Shown here: piece after piece, positions 19,689-29,962 of the stretch | How the letters are laid out: each line of letters opens with the position of its first letter | Position numbering within the stretch: the first letter of the stretch is position 1 | Source: Phycisphaerales bacterium | GTDB lineage: Bacteria; Planctomycetota; Phycisphaerae; Sedimentisphaerales; UBA12454 | Direction: 5' to 3' | Length of the DNA: 64,000 nt | NCBI GenBank assembly: GCA_003142595.1 | Contig: PLMU01000006.1 | Span: forward strand, 209,666-273,665 | Translations under genes and position numbers: made by a program | The notes under the pieces: model-generated | Databases searched by the model: none | Told to the model about the DNA's origin: nothing | The model's input: only the letters and a program-made list of their open reading frames with translations

Positions 19689-20378
19689 ATGCGAAAGCAT
19701 AGAATATGTTTACTTTTGCCCATCTTTATGATGTTGGCTGGTGCCTGCACTGCTATGGCCGCTATGGAGCAAATTGAGGTGGTTTTCTCGAATGGTGAGA
19801 GCAGCAGTTTCAGTGCATCGGCAGGCACTCAAACCTTGACCAGCCATAATGGCGCCAATGTATTTCTTGATGATAACACCAACTACACCTTTGGAACAGG
19901 AACAACAGCCCTCTTATCGACCTTTACAGGAGTAACCGATACATCGAACGGTTCCGGCCTGGCAAGTGCTGCATTCTCCGGCGGAAGCTTTCAAGTGCAG
20001 CTTCTTTCCCCTGTCGATCATCATGTTGTGTTCTCCATGTCAGGTACGACTGACTGGTACAATGAGCAGGAAGAGATATTTTCCGCCAACAAGGTTGACG
20101 GCGTTGGAAAAGTTACTCTTGTTGGTATCCCGTATGTCGACGAAGCTTTCTGGGGCACAGGAACTACTTGGGGCTCGACAGACGGCAAAAGCGCTATGAC
20201 AACGACAATCGGTTCTGCCCATCGTATACCAAGCGGCAGTCTGACAGATTACCAGACTGACTGGGCATCTGGCAATGTCACACTTGTTATCTGGGCTGAT
20301 TCGAGCAAGGTTGTTCCAGAGCCGGCGACGATGGCATTATTGGCACTTGGCGGTTTACTGCTGAGAAAACGTTCATAA
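19689..20378 (+). CDS. PEP-CTERM sorting domain protein
   Basis: Signal peptide; VPEPATMALLALGGLLLRKRS*. Confidence 0.85.
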   Translation: MRKHRICLLLPIFMMLAGACTAMAAMEQIEVVFSNGESSSFSASAGTQTLTSHNGANVFLDDNTNYTFGTGTTALLSTFTGVTDTSNGSGLASAAFSGGSFQVQLLSPVDHHVVFSMSGTTDWYNEQEEIFSANKVDGVGKVTLVGIPYVDEAFWGTGTTWGSTDGKSAMTTTIGSAHRIPSGSLTDYQTDWASGNVTLVIWADSSKVVPEPATMALLALGGLLLRKRS

Positions 20379-20399
20379 TTTAAACAGTGCAGTGCCGGA

Positions 20400-20438
20400 G
20401 AAGAAGAAGAAGAAGAAGAAGAAGAAGAAGAAGAAGAA
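20400..20438. repeat. (GAA)13 microsatellite
   Basis: 39 bp perfect GAA tract flanked by inverted CAGTGCC/GGCACTG. Confidence 0.97.
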
Positions 20439-20459
20439 GGCACTGATATATTATAGATA

Positions 20460-20492
20460 GCTCGAATCAGGGATTACCCCCCTGATTCGAGC
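20460..20492. terminator. strong hairpin, probable terminator
   Basis: GCTCGAATCAGG/CCTGATTCGAGC. Confidence 0.7.
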
Positions 20493-20607
20493 GTTCGTTT
20501 ATTTACGCACATAAACTTTGCAGGGATGTTTAACGGGGAGATGGAACTTATTGATTTTGGTCTTGTGTTAAATGCCTAAAAGGATTTAGTTTTCAGGAGA
20601 CAAAAAA

Positions 20608-21696
20608 ATGAAAGCATTTGTTTATAACGTCATATTAATCTTTGCGCTTAGTGCAATGGTACAGGGCGCGAACATTAACGTCCCTGCCAACTACAATACT
20701 ATCCAGAATGCTATAAATGCCGCTGTTTCTGGCGATACAATTATTGTCGCGGCTGGGAACTATACTGAAAACCTTCTGGTCAACAAAGTAAACCTCAGCT
20801 TTGTCGGAGCAAACGCCGGCATACCGGCGGGCCAAACTCGCTTAGATGAATCTAATATAATTGGTTATGTTAAAATTGTATCGAATGGAATCTCGCTTAA
20901 TGGATTTAAAATTACCGATGGCGCCCAAGTACCTGCCGGTGAGAAGGCAGGAGTTTATATTGTCGGCGGTACAAGCGGGCATACGATTCAATGCAATTTA
21001 TTTACCCGAACAGGCGCCGCACCCGGCGGACCAGACCAGTTCCGAGCTGTCATAAACGAATTTGGCGGTGTCAGTTCATTACTAATTAAACAGAATAAAT
21101 TCATCGGCTGGCATACCGGGGTTTACCTGCAGAACGCCGACGCTGTGGTTACAAACAATGTTATGAGCAAAAATTATGTAGGTATGTCAATTGACGGCGC
21201 TGTATCGGTTACAGTGGCTTATAATTCTATTATTAATAATGGACTTGAAGGTATAGGCATCGGCCCACCCGCTGTGACTTCACTTGCAATTGAGCACAAC
21301 TGTTTCTCAGGTAACCTTACCGCAGTAGCTAACTGGCAATCTGTGGAAATCAACGCCGAAAATAACAACTGGGGCGACTCCACGGGTCCATACAATGCTG
21401 CGAGTAATCCTGACGGCAAAGGAGATGCGGTTTCCAATAATGTCGATTTTAATCCCTGGCTGGCAGCCTGCTGCGGAGACCCTCTACATTTATTACCAGT
21501 TGGAGACTTAACAAACGATTGCCGCGTTAACTTTTTCGATTTTGCGATTTGTGCAAGAGCATGGCTTAGTATCGAAGGTGACGGCAATTGGAATCCCGCC
21601 TGCAACTTCGCAGCCCAGGATAATGCTATAAATATGAACGATCTTGCTGTTTTTGTCTCTCATTGGCTCGAATGCACATCCTCGGAGTGCAATTAG
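20608..21696 (+). CDS. secreted right-handed parallel beta-helix protein with dockerin-like C-terminus
   Basis: INVPANYNTIQNAINAAVSGDTIIVAAGNYTENL; DLTNDCRVNFFDFAICARAWL / NAINMNDLAVFVSHWLE. Confidence 0.8.
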   Translation: MKAFVYNVILIFALSAMVQGANINVPANYNTIQNAINAAVSGDTIIVAAGNYTENLLVNKVNLSFVGANAGIPAGQTRLDESNIIGYVKIVSNGISLNGFKITDGAQVPAGEKAGVYIVGGTSGHTIQCNLFTRTGAAPGGPDQFRAVINEFGGVSSLLIKQNKFIGWHTGVYLQNADAVVTNNVMSKNYVGMSIDGAVSVTVAYNSIINNGLEGIGIGPPAVTSLAIEHNCFSGNLTAVANWQSVEINAENNNWGDSTGPYNAASNPDGKGDAVSNNVDFNPWLAACCGDPLHLLPVGDLTNDCRVNFFDFAICARAWLSIEGDGNWNPACNFAAQDNAINMNDLAVFVSHWLECTSSECN

Positions 21697-21840
21697 TTAT
21701 AAATGGCACTAAATTCTGGTTTTTTTACGTCAATTTTAGAGTTTTGATGGGTTAAAAAATTTTGAAAATCTTTCTTGCTAATGGGATTTGTTTTGGTATA
21801 TTACCCACTTCGTTTTTTAATGTTCTAAACATTTATTATT

Positions 21841-22029
21841 ATGTCAATTTGGAGACAAGTCGTGAGAGATTTTAGCAACAAAGGGGGCCCAAGAAAAGAT
21901 TTTGGTCCACGTCAGATGTTCAAAGCAGTTTGTGGCGAATGCGGACAGGAATGCGAAGTTCCTTTCCAGCCAAAAGAAGGCAAGCCGGTTTATTGCAAAG
22001 CCTGTTACACAAAGAAGAGAAACGCTTAA
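21841..22029 (+). CDS. CxxC zinc-ribbon protein
   Basis: FKAVCGECGQECEVPFQPKEGKPVYCKACYTKKR; true start may be GTG 21862 (GGAGA upstream). Confidence 0.8.
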   Translation: MSIWRQVVRDFSNKGGPRKDFGPRQMFKAVCGECGQECEVPFQPKEGKPVYCKACYTKKRNA

Positions 22030-22578
22030 TAATTCCGCATATTGCGGGTTATAACTCTTTTTTTAACACGGTTCTTGCGTAGCCTAAAGGATCTTAGTTT
22101 TGACTGTTAGATTTTCTGAATATTTAGAGAATTAGCGGTTGAGATTAAAAAAAGGTGATTTTCAGGCGTTTGGTGTTCTAATTGTGTTTTTAATCATTAG
22201 CTCGCCTTACGCCTGATATATTTATCTCCTCCAGGCAGCTTTGCGAACCATTAACGGCGGTAATTGCGCTGTTTTTGTGTCATTGAGGCAGGATTCACCA
22301 ATATTTCCTCTGTTGCTCGGATACCATATAAATCCGGGTTTGGGTCGGACTGTGCCTAAGAGTCGACTTAAAAAACCCCATTTATTTTTCTTTTCTATGG
22401 TAACCACAATATTGGCCTTTCTTATCATTTATCGGCAGGACATCCTACAGGCTTAACTCATCACAGGCACATACAGGACTGTATTTGTCGCTATTTCTTT
22501 CCGACTTCTTTCTCGAGTTATAATTAATATTTGAATATTACGAAATTCCGCATTATAATATTCGCAATCGTGAAATTA

Positions 22579-23559
22579 ATGATGGACCATAACGAAAAAG
22601 ATGTAATAGGGCGCATTGCGACACTTCGCAAAGACTATGCCGGCGAGCGAGGCAAGAAGAAATTCGCTGCCCAGCTTGGCATAAGTCCTTCTACTTACAG
22701 CTATTACGAAAAAGACCGTGTCCCCCCTATAGCGATACTGCTAAAAATTTGTCAGCTATGCAATGTTAACATTAATTGGCTGCTCACAGGTAATAACGGC
22801 CAGGAAAATGAAAAGAACGCCCCAACAGGTCAAAACAATCATATTATCTCAATGGTTAATAAAGTACTCGAAAAACAGCCGGCTTCTTCTGACGCAATTT
22901 CAGCATTTTTGAATCTTCTCGAGGAAAAGTCCAATTTTGAACAGGTTAGAAACCTGCAGCAGAAGCCTTCAAAGGCTGAAAACGGCTGGATTCCTGTGCT
23001 TGGCAGAACTGCCGCCGGTGTGCCAGGCTTATGGAATAACGCAATCGGCACTGATTCAAAAATCATCGAAACTCAGCTCGAAGAGCTTGTTCAAAAACAC
23101 ATTAAAACCTCGATTGTGAAATCGATTACCGCTGATGTCTCGGTAGATTCACAAGCCCTGCCCGTAATCCAGGCGTTAAACAATGCACAGGCAAGCCTTA
23201 TTCAAACCGCCGGTCAGGACAATGACGAAATAGTCCAATTTGTGGATTGTCCGCAGATACATAAACTGCTGCCGGATTGTTTCGCACTTCAGATTGACGG
23301 CGACAGTATGTCACCCCGCATCAACGATGGCGATATAGTAATAGTAAGCCCCTCAATAGCAGCCGGAGCTGCCCTGCCGGCTATAGTCAGAATTTCAGGG
23401 GCAATAGGTGTAACCTGCAAATTGATAAGAAATGAAGATGATTCGGTTCATCTTGTGCCTATAAATGAAAAATACGACGCAAAAATTATCAAAAGAAAAG
23501 ACTTATTATGGGCCCTTGCCGTTATATGCCATATAAGATTGAAAAGTATAGATTCATAG
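22579..23559 (+). CDS. XRE-family HTH plus S24 peptidase (LexA/CI-like) regulator
   Basis: AAQLGISPSTYSYYEKDRVPP HTH; VLGRTAAGVP cleavage-like site; DGDSMSPRINDGDIVIV S24 motif; start among several Met. Confidence 0.85.
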   Translation: MMDHNEKDVIGRIATLRKDYAGERGKKKFAAQLGISPSTYSYYEKDRVPPIAILLKICQLCNVNINWLLTGNNGQENEKNAPTGQNNHIISMVNKVLEKQPASSDAISAFLNLLEEKSNFEQVRNLQQKPSKAENGWIPVLGRTAAGVPGLWNNAIGTDSKIIETQLEELVQKHIKTSIVKSITADVSVDSQALPVIQALNNAQASLIQTAGQDNDEIVQFVDCPQIHKLLPDCFALQIDGDSMSPRINDGDIVIVSPSIAAGAALPAIVRISGAIGVTCKLIRNEDDSVHLVPINEKYDAKIIKRKDLLWALAVICHIRLKSIDS

Positions 23560-23643
23560 ATTGAAACTTGTCGATATTATAAGTATATAAGAACAATAAA
23601 TTTATAAGTTAATAATATATCATATATTTTAGGAGTAATTATT

Positions 23644-24777
23644 ATGTTATTAAATGTCATTCGAGGTATTTTTATTATCGTTATTTTCGCCGCTCTTTTT
23701 GTCAGTATCACATCCGAGGCGGCAAATCCGACAAACCCTGAAAAACTCACACAAAACCAGATATGGGTAGTATTCATCGGAGGCCTGACGGTGGCGGTGC
23801 TTGTATTATTCATCGACTGGGTTCTGCCCAAAAAATCATTGAGCGCACTTGCGGGTGTATTCTTCGGCCTTATCGTCGGAATATTTTTCAGCTGGGCACT
23901 TTCATTAGTTCTGGATATGGTCAATGATGTGTTCAAACTTGAGCTTGTAGGCAATAACCTGAAACTTACAAAATGGATTATGGGAATATGCATTTGTTAT
24001 TTCGTAATCAGCTATGTAATGCGCACCAAGGACGATGTCCGCTTTATAATTCCTTATGTAGAATTTTCGCGTCAAACAAAAGGCATAAGACCGCTTATTC
24101 TTGATACATCCGTTATAATCGACGGCCGAATAGCGGATATCTGCCAAAGCAAACTTTTTGACGCCCCTCTTGTGGTTCCAAGATTTGTATTAAATGAGCT
24201 TCAGCTTATCGCCGATTCGGCAGACAAGCTGAAACGCGTTCGCGGCAGACGCGGCCTTGATATACTGCATAAACTGCAGAACAATACCCTCATAGAGGTG
24301 CAGTTGGACGACACTCCCCCGCCTGGCGTTGATGTAAATGCTCCTGTTGACCAGAAGCTGGTTGCCTTTACCAAAAATTGCGACGGCAAACTTGTAACTA
24401 ACGATTACAACCTCAGCAAAGTCGCGGCGGTTCGGCAGGTGGACGTGATTAATATAAACGATTTGGCCAATTCGCTTAAGACGGTAGTTCTGCCTGGCGA
24501 GCCAATGACCGTCAGGATAATCAAGGCGGGCGAAGAATCGCAGCAGGGAATCGGCTATCTTGACGACGGCACAATGGTAGTCGTCGAAGAAGGCAAGGGT
24601 AAAATAGGCGAGAAAGTTCAAATTACCGTAACAAGCGCTCTGCAGACCTCGGCAGGACGAATGATATTCGGAAAGTACGAACGTACCGCTCGCGAAAACA
24701 ATAACAGCGACCGCAATGATGACAACGACCAAAACGACAGGCAAAACAATTACAGGCAAAAAAAACAATATAGTTAA
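23644..24777 (+). CDS. PIN/TRAM domain membrane protein (YacL-like)
   Basis: 4 TM, then [46 protein letters not shown] domain. Confidence 0.9.
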   Translation: MLLNVIRGIFIIVIFAALFVSITSEAANPTNPEKLTQNQIWVVFIGGLTVAVLVLFIDWVLPKKSLSALAGVFFGLIVGIFFSWALSLVLDMVNDVFKLELVGNNLKLTKWIMGICICYFVISYVMRTKDDVRFIIPYVEFSRQTKGIRPLILDTSVIIDGRIADICQSKLFDAPLVVPRFVLNELQLIADSADKLKRVRGRRGLDILHKLQNNTLIEVQLDDTPPPGVDVNAPVDQKLVAFTKNCDGKLVTNDYNLSKVAAVRQVDVININDLANSLKTVVLPGEPMTVRIIKAGEESQQGIGYLDDGTMVVVEEGKGKIGEKVQITVTSALQTSAGRMIFGKYERTARENNNSDRNDDNDQNDRQNNYRQKKQYS

Positions 24778-24806
24778 CCGTATTGAGGTGTCCGTAATTC
24801 GATTTA

Positions 24807-24835
24807 AAAAGCCGCCGGCAAAACCGGCGGCTTTT
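24807..24835. terminator. bidirectional terminator between convergent genes
   Basis: AAAGCCGCCGG/CCGGCGGCTTT. Confidence 0.85.
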
Positions 24836-24852
24836 CTTATATCTATATTATA

Positions 24853-25323
24853 TTACATCTGTGTTCCGAGATAAACCTGCAGACCCATCTTCTTTACACG
24901 ATCCATCTGCTCTTCTATCTGGTCCACGTGAGCATCCTCATCTTTTAAAATGCCTTCCAATATTTCCTTTGTAGCATTGTCGCCCAATTTCACACAGAGT
25001 TCAATGCCGGCGTTATAGCCGCGAACAGCTGTCATTTCAGCCGCCAGGTCGTTGGTGAACTGCTGCGGGACCTCTGCGCCGATGTGAATATCGTTTAGCT
25101 TGCTGACAATAGGCAGCCCTTCCAAAAACAAAATGCGGCCAATTAACGTTTCAGCGTGCTTCATCTCGGTGATGGCCCGTTTCTGTTCCATATCGCCGAG
25201 CTTGGCAAGGCCCCAGTTTTCACACATTTCCGCCTCTACCATATACTGATTGATAGCCGTAAGTTCGCTGGCCAGAAGCCCATTCAAACACTCGATTAAT
25301 TTTGGATCGCCTTTCATAAACAC
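24853..25323 (-). CDS. bfr: bacterioferritin
   Basis: ECLNGLLASELTAINQYMVEAEMCENWGL; EDAHVDQIEEQMDRVKKMG. Confidence 0.9.
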   Translation of the reverse strand: MFMKGDPKLIECLNGLLASELTAINQYMVEAEMCENWGLAKLGDMEQKRAITEMKHAETLIGRILFLEGLPIVSKLNDIHIGAEVPQQFTNDLAAEMTAVRGYNAGIELCVKLGDNATKEILEGILKDEDAHVDQIEEQMDRVKKMGLQVYLGTQM

Positions 25324-25495
25324 TCCTTAGTAAAATTAAAACACCTTAAATCTCATTATAAAATAGCCGGTAAACATTCTATCCACAACCGTCTAAAAAG
25401 TAATCAAGATAATTCCTTTATTTTATGCCTTCTAAACCTTTATTTATAGTTCCTCTTGAAAATTTGCAACAAATTTGTATCTTTAACCTATTAAT

Positions 25496-27550
25496 ATGAA
25501 AAGCTTCACAAATAAAATCTTGTCTATTCTAATTTGTCTGGTACTGATATCTGCAATTATAGCAGTTTATTACAAGGTTTGCACCTATGATTACATCAAT
25601 TACGATGACCTAACATATGTTTTTGATAATCCCAATATCCAAAGCGGTATCTCCCTAAATACTATCAAATGGATGTTCACTACCAATGTCGGCTGCAACT
25701 GGCATCCATTAACCTGGCTGTCGTTTATGCTGGACTGGCAGCTTTTCGGTTCCAATGCCGGCGGTCGTCACTTTACCAATCTTATCTTTCACATCGCAAA
25801 TACTCTGCTGCTTTTTCTTGTTTTCAAACGAATGACATCAGCAATTTGGCAAAGCGCATTTGTTGCCGCTCTGTTTGCTCTTCATCCGCTGCATGTCGAA
25901 TCCGTTGCCTGGGTGGCAGAGCGTAAGGATGTTCTGAGCACGTTTTTCTGGCTGCTGACGATGTCGGCATATCTGCGTTATGTTAAACGGCCGGGAGTTG
26001 GGCGCTATCTGCTGACACTGCTCGTTTTTGTTTTAGGCCTTATGGCAAAGCCTATGCTTGTAACTTTGCCGTTCGTATTACTGCTGCTGGACTACTGGCC
26101 GCTGGAGCGTATAAAACATTTTAACAGGCAGGTTATTTATCATTTGATTTGGGAAAAAATTCCTTTCATTGTTCTTTCCGTAATTTTCAGTATCATTACT
26201 TTTTTTACACAACAAAGCAGAGAAGCGATTGTAAGTGTTGCCGAAATAAACCTAAAAATTCGCCTATTAAACGCTCTAATCTCTTATGTAAAATATATAG
26301 AGAAAATGTTCTGGCCTTCCGGGTTGACCTTTTTTTATCCACACCCCTACGAAAATATATCTTTTATTTACGCGGCATTATCAGCTGTTTTTCTGCTGGT
26401 TGTAACAATTTTTGTAATCAGAACAGGCAGAAATCATCGCTATTTAGTTACCGGCTGGTTCTGGTATCTGGGCACACTTATACCTGTTATTGGGCTGGTT
26501 CAGGTCGGTGTTCACGCATGGGCCGACCGCTATAGTTATATTACTCTGACGGGTTTATTTATTATCATCGCCTGGGGTATTCCTGAATTGCTTGAAAAAT
26601 GGAACTATCGAAAATTTGCAGTCTGGGGGACTTCTCTTGCGGTTTTATTTATTTTAGCCGAATGCGCTTATTTCCAGCAGGGATACTGGAAAAACTCCTT
26701 TACGATAAGTCAGCATGCCCTGGCAGTAACTAAGAATAATTATATGGCACAATGCCTTATGGCTGATGCTCTATTCAAACAAGGCAATAACGAAGAAGCA
26801 ATCCGGTACTATTCCGAGGCAATAAAACTCAGACCCAGATATGCCTATGCCCTCAACGGTCTCGGAAATGCTTTTTACAAAGAGGAGAGGATTGACGAAT
26901 CTATCGATTATTACAAAAGGGCCGTCGAAGCAGACCCCTGCCAGGCAAAGGTTTATTCTAATCTTGCTGCTGCTCTTGAAAATAAAGGCCGATTTGACGA
27001 AGCTATTCTACTGCACAAGAAGGCCCTGCAGATTTCTCCTGACATTGTTGAATTGCGAATTAAATTTGGAGCCGCTTTGGTCAGGAGTGGAAAATTAGCT
27101 GAAGCAGTAAAAGAGTATGAAAAAATTCTGCTTATACAACCCCAGAATGCCATTGTTCACGAGTACCTCGGTAAAGTGCTTTTCCAACAGGGGCAATTTA
27201 AGGATGCAATTGCACATCTTGAAGAATCGCTGCGGCTCAAACCCAACGAGGCAGAATATATGAATGACCTGGCATGGGCATTAACTATAAAGATAAATTC
27301 CGGAGTATATAATCCCGGCAAAGCCGTCAGACTTGCTCAGCAAGCCTGCGAACTTACTAACTATAAAAAACCTGAATTATTGGATACCTTGGCCGCAGCT
27401 TATGCTGCGGCAGGTGATTACGACAAAGCCGTAGAAACAGCGGAAAAAGCCCTGGAATTATGTCAATCTCCCAAACAAGAGATGATGAAAGAAGAAATAA
27501 AGAGCCGACTGGTTTTATTTAAGGCTGGTAAACCTTATATTGAGCAATAA
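25496..27550 (+). CDS. TMTC-like membrane protein with TPR repeats
   Basis: NWHPLTWLSFMLDWQLFGSNAGGRHFTNLIFHIANTLLLF; ALHPLHVESVAWVAERKDVLS; C-terminal TPRs. Confidence 0.85.
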   Translation: MKSFTNKILSILICLVLISAIIAVYYKVCTYDYINYDDLTYVFDNPNIQSGISLNTIKWMFTTNVGCNWHPLTWLSFMLDWQLFGSNAGGRHFTNLIFHIANTLLLFLVFKRMTSAIWQSAFVAALFALHPLHVESVAWVAERKDVLSTFFWLLTMSAYLRYVKRPGVGRYLLTLLVFVLGLMAKPMLVTLPFVLLLLDYWPLERIKHFNRQVIYHLIWEKIPFIVLSVIFSIITFFTQQSREAIVSVAEINLKIRLLNALISYVKYIEKMFWPSGLTFFYPHPYENISFIYAALSAVFLLVVTIFVIRTGRNHRYLVTGWFWYLGTLIPVIGLVQVGVHAWADRYSYITLTGLFIIIAWGIPELLEKWNYRKFAVWGTSLAVLFILAECAYFQQGYWKNSFTISQHALAVTKNNYMAQCLMADALFKQGNNEEAIRYYSEAIKLRPRYAYALNGLGNAFYKEERIDESIDYYKRAVEADPCQAKVYSNLAAALENKGRFDEAILLHKKALQISPDIVELRIKFGAALVRSGKLAEAVKEYEKILLIQPQNAIVHEYLGKVLFQQGQFKDAIAHLEESLRLKPNEAEYMNDLAWALTIKINSGVYNPGKAVRLAQQACELTNYKKPELLDTLAAAYAAAGDYDKAVETAEKALELCQSPKQEMMKEEIKSRLVLFKAGKPYIEQ

Positions 27551-27554
27551 TAAA

Positions 27555-28097
27555 CTATTTTCTCTGGTATTTACCCATCAGCGAGCCTTCGGCAATAATG
27601 TGGTTTTTCATAGCATCAAGCAAATCTTTCTTTTTAGAATTGGCCGGCAGGTCAAGCATCGTATCCAGGGCATAAACCTTGAAATAGTATCTATGCGTTC
27701 CGCTCGGCGGGCAAGGGCCGTCATAACCATTCTGCATGGAATCGCTAACGCCCTGCTTTGAGCCGTTCTGAAGCTCTTTTACCACAGGAATGCCTTCAGC
27801 CAGTTCGTTCACCTCTGGAGGTATGTTCCACATTACCCAGTGAACCCAAACACCAATAGGAGCATCAGGGTCATCGCTGATTAAAGCAAAACTTTGCGTG
27901 TTTTTCGGAGTCCGCTCCCATTTCAGCGGCGGAGAAATGTTTTTGCCGTCACAGGTGTATTTTGCAGGTATCATATCGCCCTCTTTAAAGGCCGACGATG
28001 TAATTTTAATTGTCATTTGTTTATCTCCTTCGACAATTGCCACGAAACCACAGACTATAACTATTAGCACAATAAAAACAAAATATTTTTTATTCAT
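27555..28097 (-). CDS. YbhB/YbcL family (PEBP-like) protein
   Basis: IPAKYTCDGKNISPPLKW; FALISDDPDAPIGVWVHWVMWNIPP; GPCPPSGTHRYYFKVYALD. Confidence 0.92.
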   Translation of the reverse strand: MNKKYFVFIVLIVIVCGFVAIVEGDKQMTIKITSSAFKEGDMIPAKYTCDGKNISPPLKWERTPKNTQSFALISDDPDAPIGVWVHWVMWNIPPEVNELAEGIPVVKELQNGSKQGVSDSMQNGYDGPCPPSGTHRYYFKVYALDTMLDLPANSKKKDLLDAMKNHIIAEGSLMGKYQRK

Positions 28098-28120
28098 AAT
28101 TCATTTCCCATAAAGCTATT

Positions 28121-28894
28121 TTATTTATTCGCATCATTTATTACAAACTTACTATTGCCTGAAAACTGGCCCATAATCAACTCGTCCAAATAATTACTGT
28201 CGTTTACATCTGCCTGTGGTATCGTAATCCAATATGAAGATAACAGCGAGAACATTGCTTCCTTGCTCTTTTGGGGCGATTCAGAAATTACTAAAACATT
28301 TTGCCTTATTTTCCCATCTTTCGAGAATATTTCAGCTTCTATTTCACCAGGGTATTTCTTCCTTCCAAAGCGTATTAAACCTTTGATTCTTTCTGTTTCA
28401 AAAATACCTATTCCATTTTGATTAAAGACATCACTCACTTTGAAAATATAAGCAGACCTAATGCGACAACATACGTTGCTCAGTTTTGAAAAAAATATTT
28501 CAGAATAGTTAATTGGCATTGCATTGGCCATTTTGACTTGTAAATCATACGTTATTTCATCGGGATTTCCCGGTAGCGAAAAAAGATATGTAATGCTATT
28601 TGAGTCATTTCTACAGCTCACACCGAGGCCTTTATTATATCTTATTAAACTGATAGAGTTAGGACACAGCGGCGCCTCGGCAAACCCCAGCGAAAACACA
28701 CAGGAATTGTTCGGCTGGGGCAACACAACTCGTTGGGGCTTTATGCTGAGGGTTTCCAGGGCCAGTGGCCGTGAAATCATTTTGTGATACGAATTACAAA
28801 TCATAATACGTGGTGTTATGTAAAGTCCAAGTATTAACAATAATACTACGATTACTACAGCCCAGATAATCCTCTTTTTTTTACTCATACTCAT
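28121..28894 (-). CDS. membrane-anchored hypothetical protein
   Basis: N-terminal TM; coupled to 28891..29055. Confidence 0.6.
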   Translation of the reverse strand: MSMSKKKRIIWAVVIVVLLLILGLYITPRIMICNSYHKMISRPLALETLSIKPQRVVLPQPNNSCVFSLGFAEAPLCPNSISLIRYNKGLGVSCRNDSNSITYLFSLPGNPDEITYDLQVKMANAMPINYSEIFFSKLSNVCCRIRSAYIFKVSDVFNQNGIGIFETERIKGLIRFGRKKYPGEIEAEIFSKDGKIRQNVLVISESPQKSKEAMFSLLSSYWITIPQADVNDSNYLDELIMGQFSGNSKFVINDANK

Positions 28895-29055
28895 TTTTTT
28901 CGGCGTTTTTTTGATTTATTTTTCAGGCACGCAAGGCAACGCTCATCGCTGCATATCTGGCAGTGGAAACAATCTTTGCAATTATGTTTTTTAGGGCCGC
29001 TATTACCCGGCACATATACTTTGCCGGCAATGCCCTTAATTTTCTTTAGAGCCAT
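28891..29055 (-). CDS. 54-aa Cys-rich protein not in the supplied ORF track
   Basis: MALKKIKGIAGKVYVPGNSGPKKHNCKDCFHCQICSDERCLACLKNKSKKRRKK*; ATGA overlap with 28121..28894. Confidence 0.65.
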   Translation of the reverse strand: MALKKIKGIAGKVYVPGNSGPKKHNCKDCFHCQICSDERCLACLKNKSKKRRKK

Positions 29056-29095
29056 ATAACACTATAATTAAAAAATCAAATATCAAAAATAAAAA

Positions 29096-29917
29096 TCATT
29101 CTTTCCTACCCGTAAGAACCGCGTTATCAAGTCTTCGATGTAGAAGCGAAACAAGTGTCATCAAATCTAACGCATCTTGTTCAGTAACCTCCCACATAAT
29201 TTTCGGTGCATGACTGGTAGGATTTCTAAATGCCCCAAATACACCTACAAACAAATTCATCAACCCGCTTTGCTCGCTCTTTTCCGTATCCGTCCGCAGC
29301 GAATTGAATGCTAGGAATGGAATTCCTCCTTTGCCAAGAGCAAACGCCCTATTCGCCAACTCTCCAGCGTCTCCTGTCAATCCTGTTTTTTCACGGATTT
29401 TCTCTGAAAGGCTCTTTGTTGCTTCAAGAACAGCATGGAAATAGTTATGTTGCATAAGTTCCGCCCTGCAAAACTTCAGAACGTCAGGGTGGACTTGCCG
29501 TGAGCGAAGTTCTTTCTTTAATCTATCTGCCCGCTGTTCTGCCTCGTCAAGTGTTTGCGCTTGTGCCACAGCCGTAATATTACCTTCGTCGGTTACACAA
29601 TACCCGGCAAATGCTAAAGGTATATTTAATTGCTCTCGGAATCTGGCGTAATAATCAGGACTTTTGTGATATAAGACAGGGTTCATAACTTTCTTAATAA
29701 AGGCAAGGACATTATTAGCACAACCGTCTTGTCGCTGCCGCGATAATAAGGCTTCGTACAAGCGATGTCTTTTGGTAAAATTTGGTAACGGATCATTAAT
29801 TCCGCATTGTTTAAGATACCGTCCAATTTCAGAACCTGTCAACCCTGTATCTGTCGCACCAAGAACTTCGCAAATCGCCTCAAGTTGTGTTTCATCTATG
29901 GAAGAAATCGAAGCCAC
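29096..29917 (-). CDS. TIGR02391 (Ymh) family protein
   Basis: AELMQHNYFHAVLEATKSLSEKIREKTGL; LFVGVFGAFRNPTSHAP. Confidence 0.8.
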   Translation of the reverse strand: MASISSIDETQLEAICEVLGATDTGLTGSEIGRYLKQCGINDPLPNFTKRHRLYEALLSRQRQDGCANNVLAFIKKVMNPVLYHKSPDYYARFREQLNIPLAFAGYCVTDEGNITAVAQAQTLDEAEQRADRLKKELRSRQVHPDVLKFCRAELMQHNYFHAVLEATKSLSEKIREKTGLTGDAGELANRAFALGKGGIPFLAFNSLRTDTEKSEQSGLMNLFVGVFGAFRNPTSHAPKIMWEVTEQDALDLMTLVSLLHRRLDNAVLTGRKE

Positions 29918-29962
29918 TTTTATAATCCTCCATAATACTCGTTAGTATATTTCGTAATTAAT

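Noticed and set aside
20249-20443. Minus ORF encoding a poly-serine protein
   Set aside because: Created by the (GAA)13 tract, antisense to a PEP-CTERM gene
22241-22456. ORF in the intergenic region before the S24 regulator
   Set aside because: Low-complexity translation, no plausible ribosome-binding site, no recognisable family
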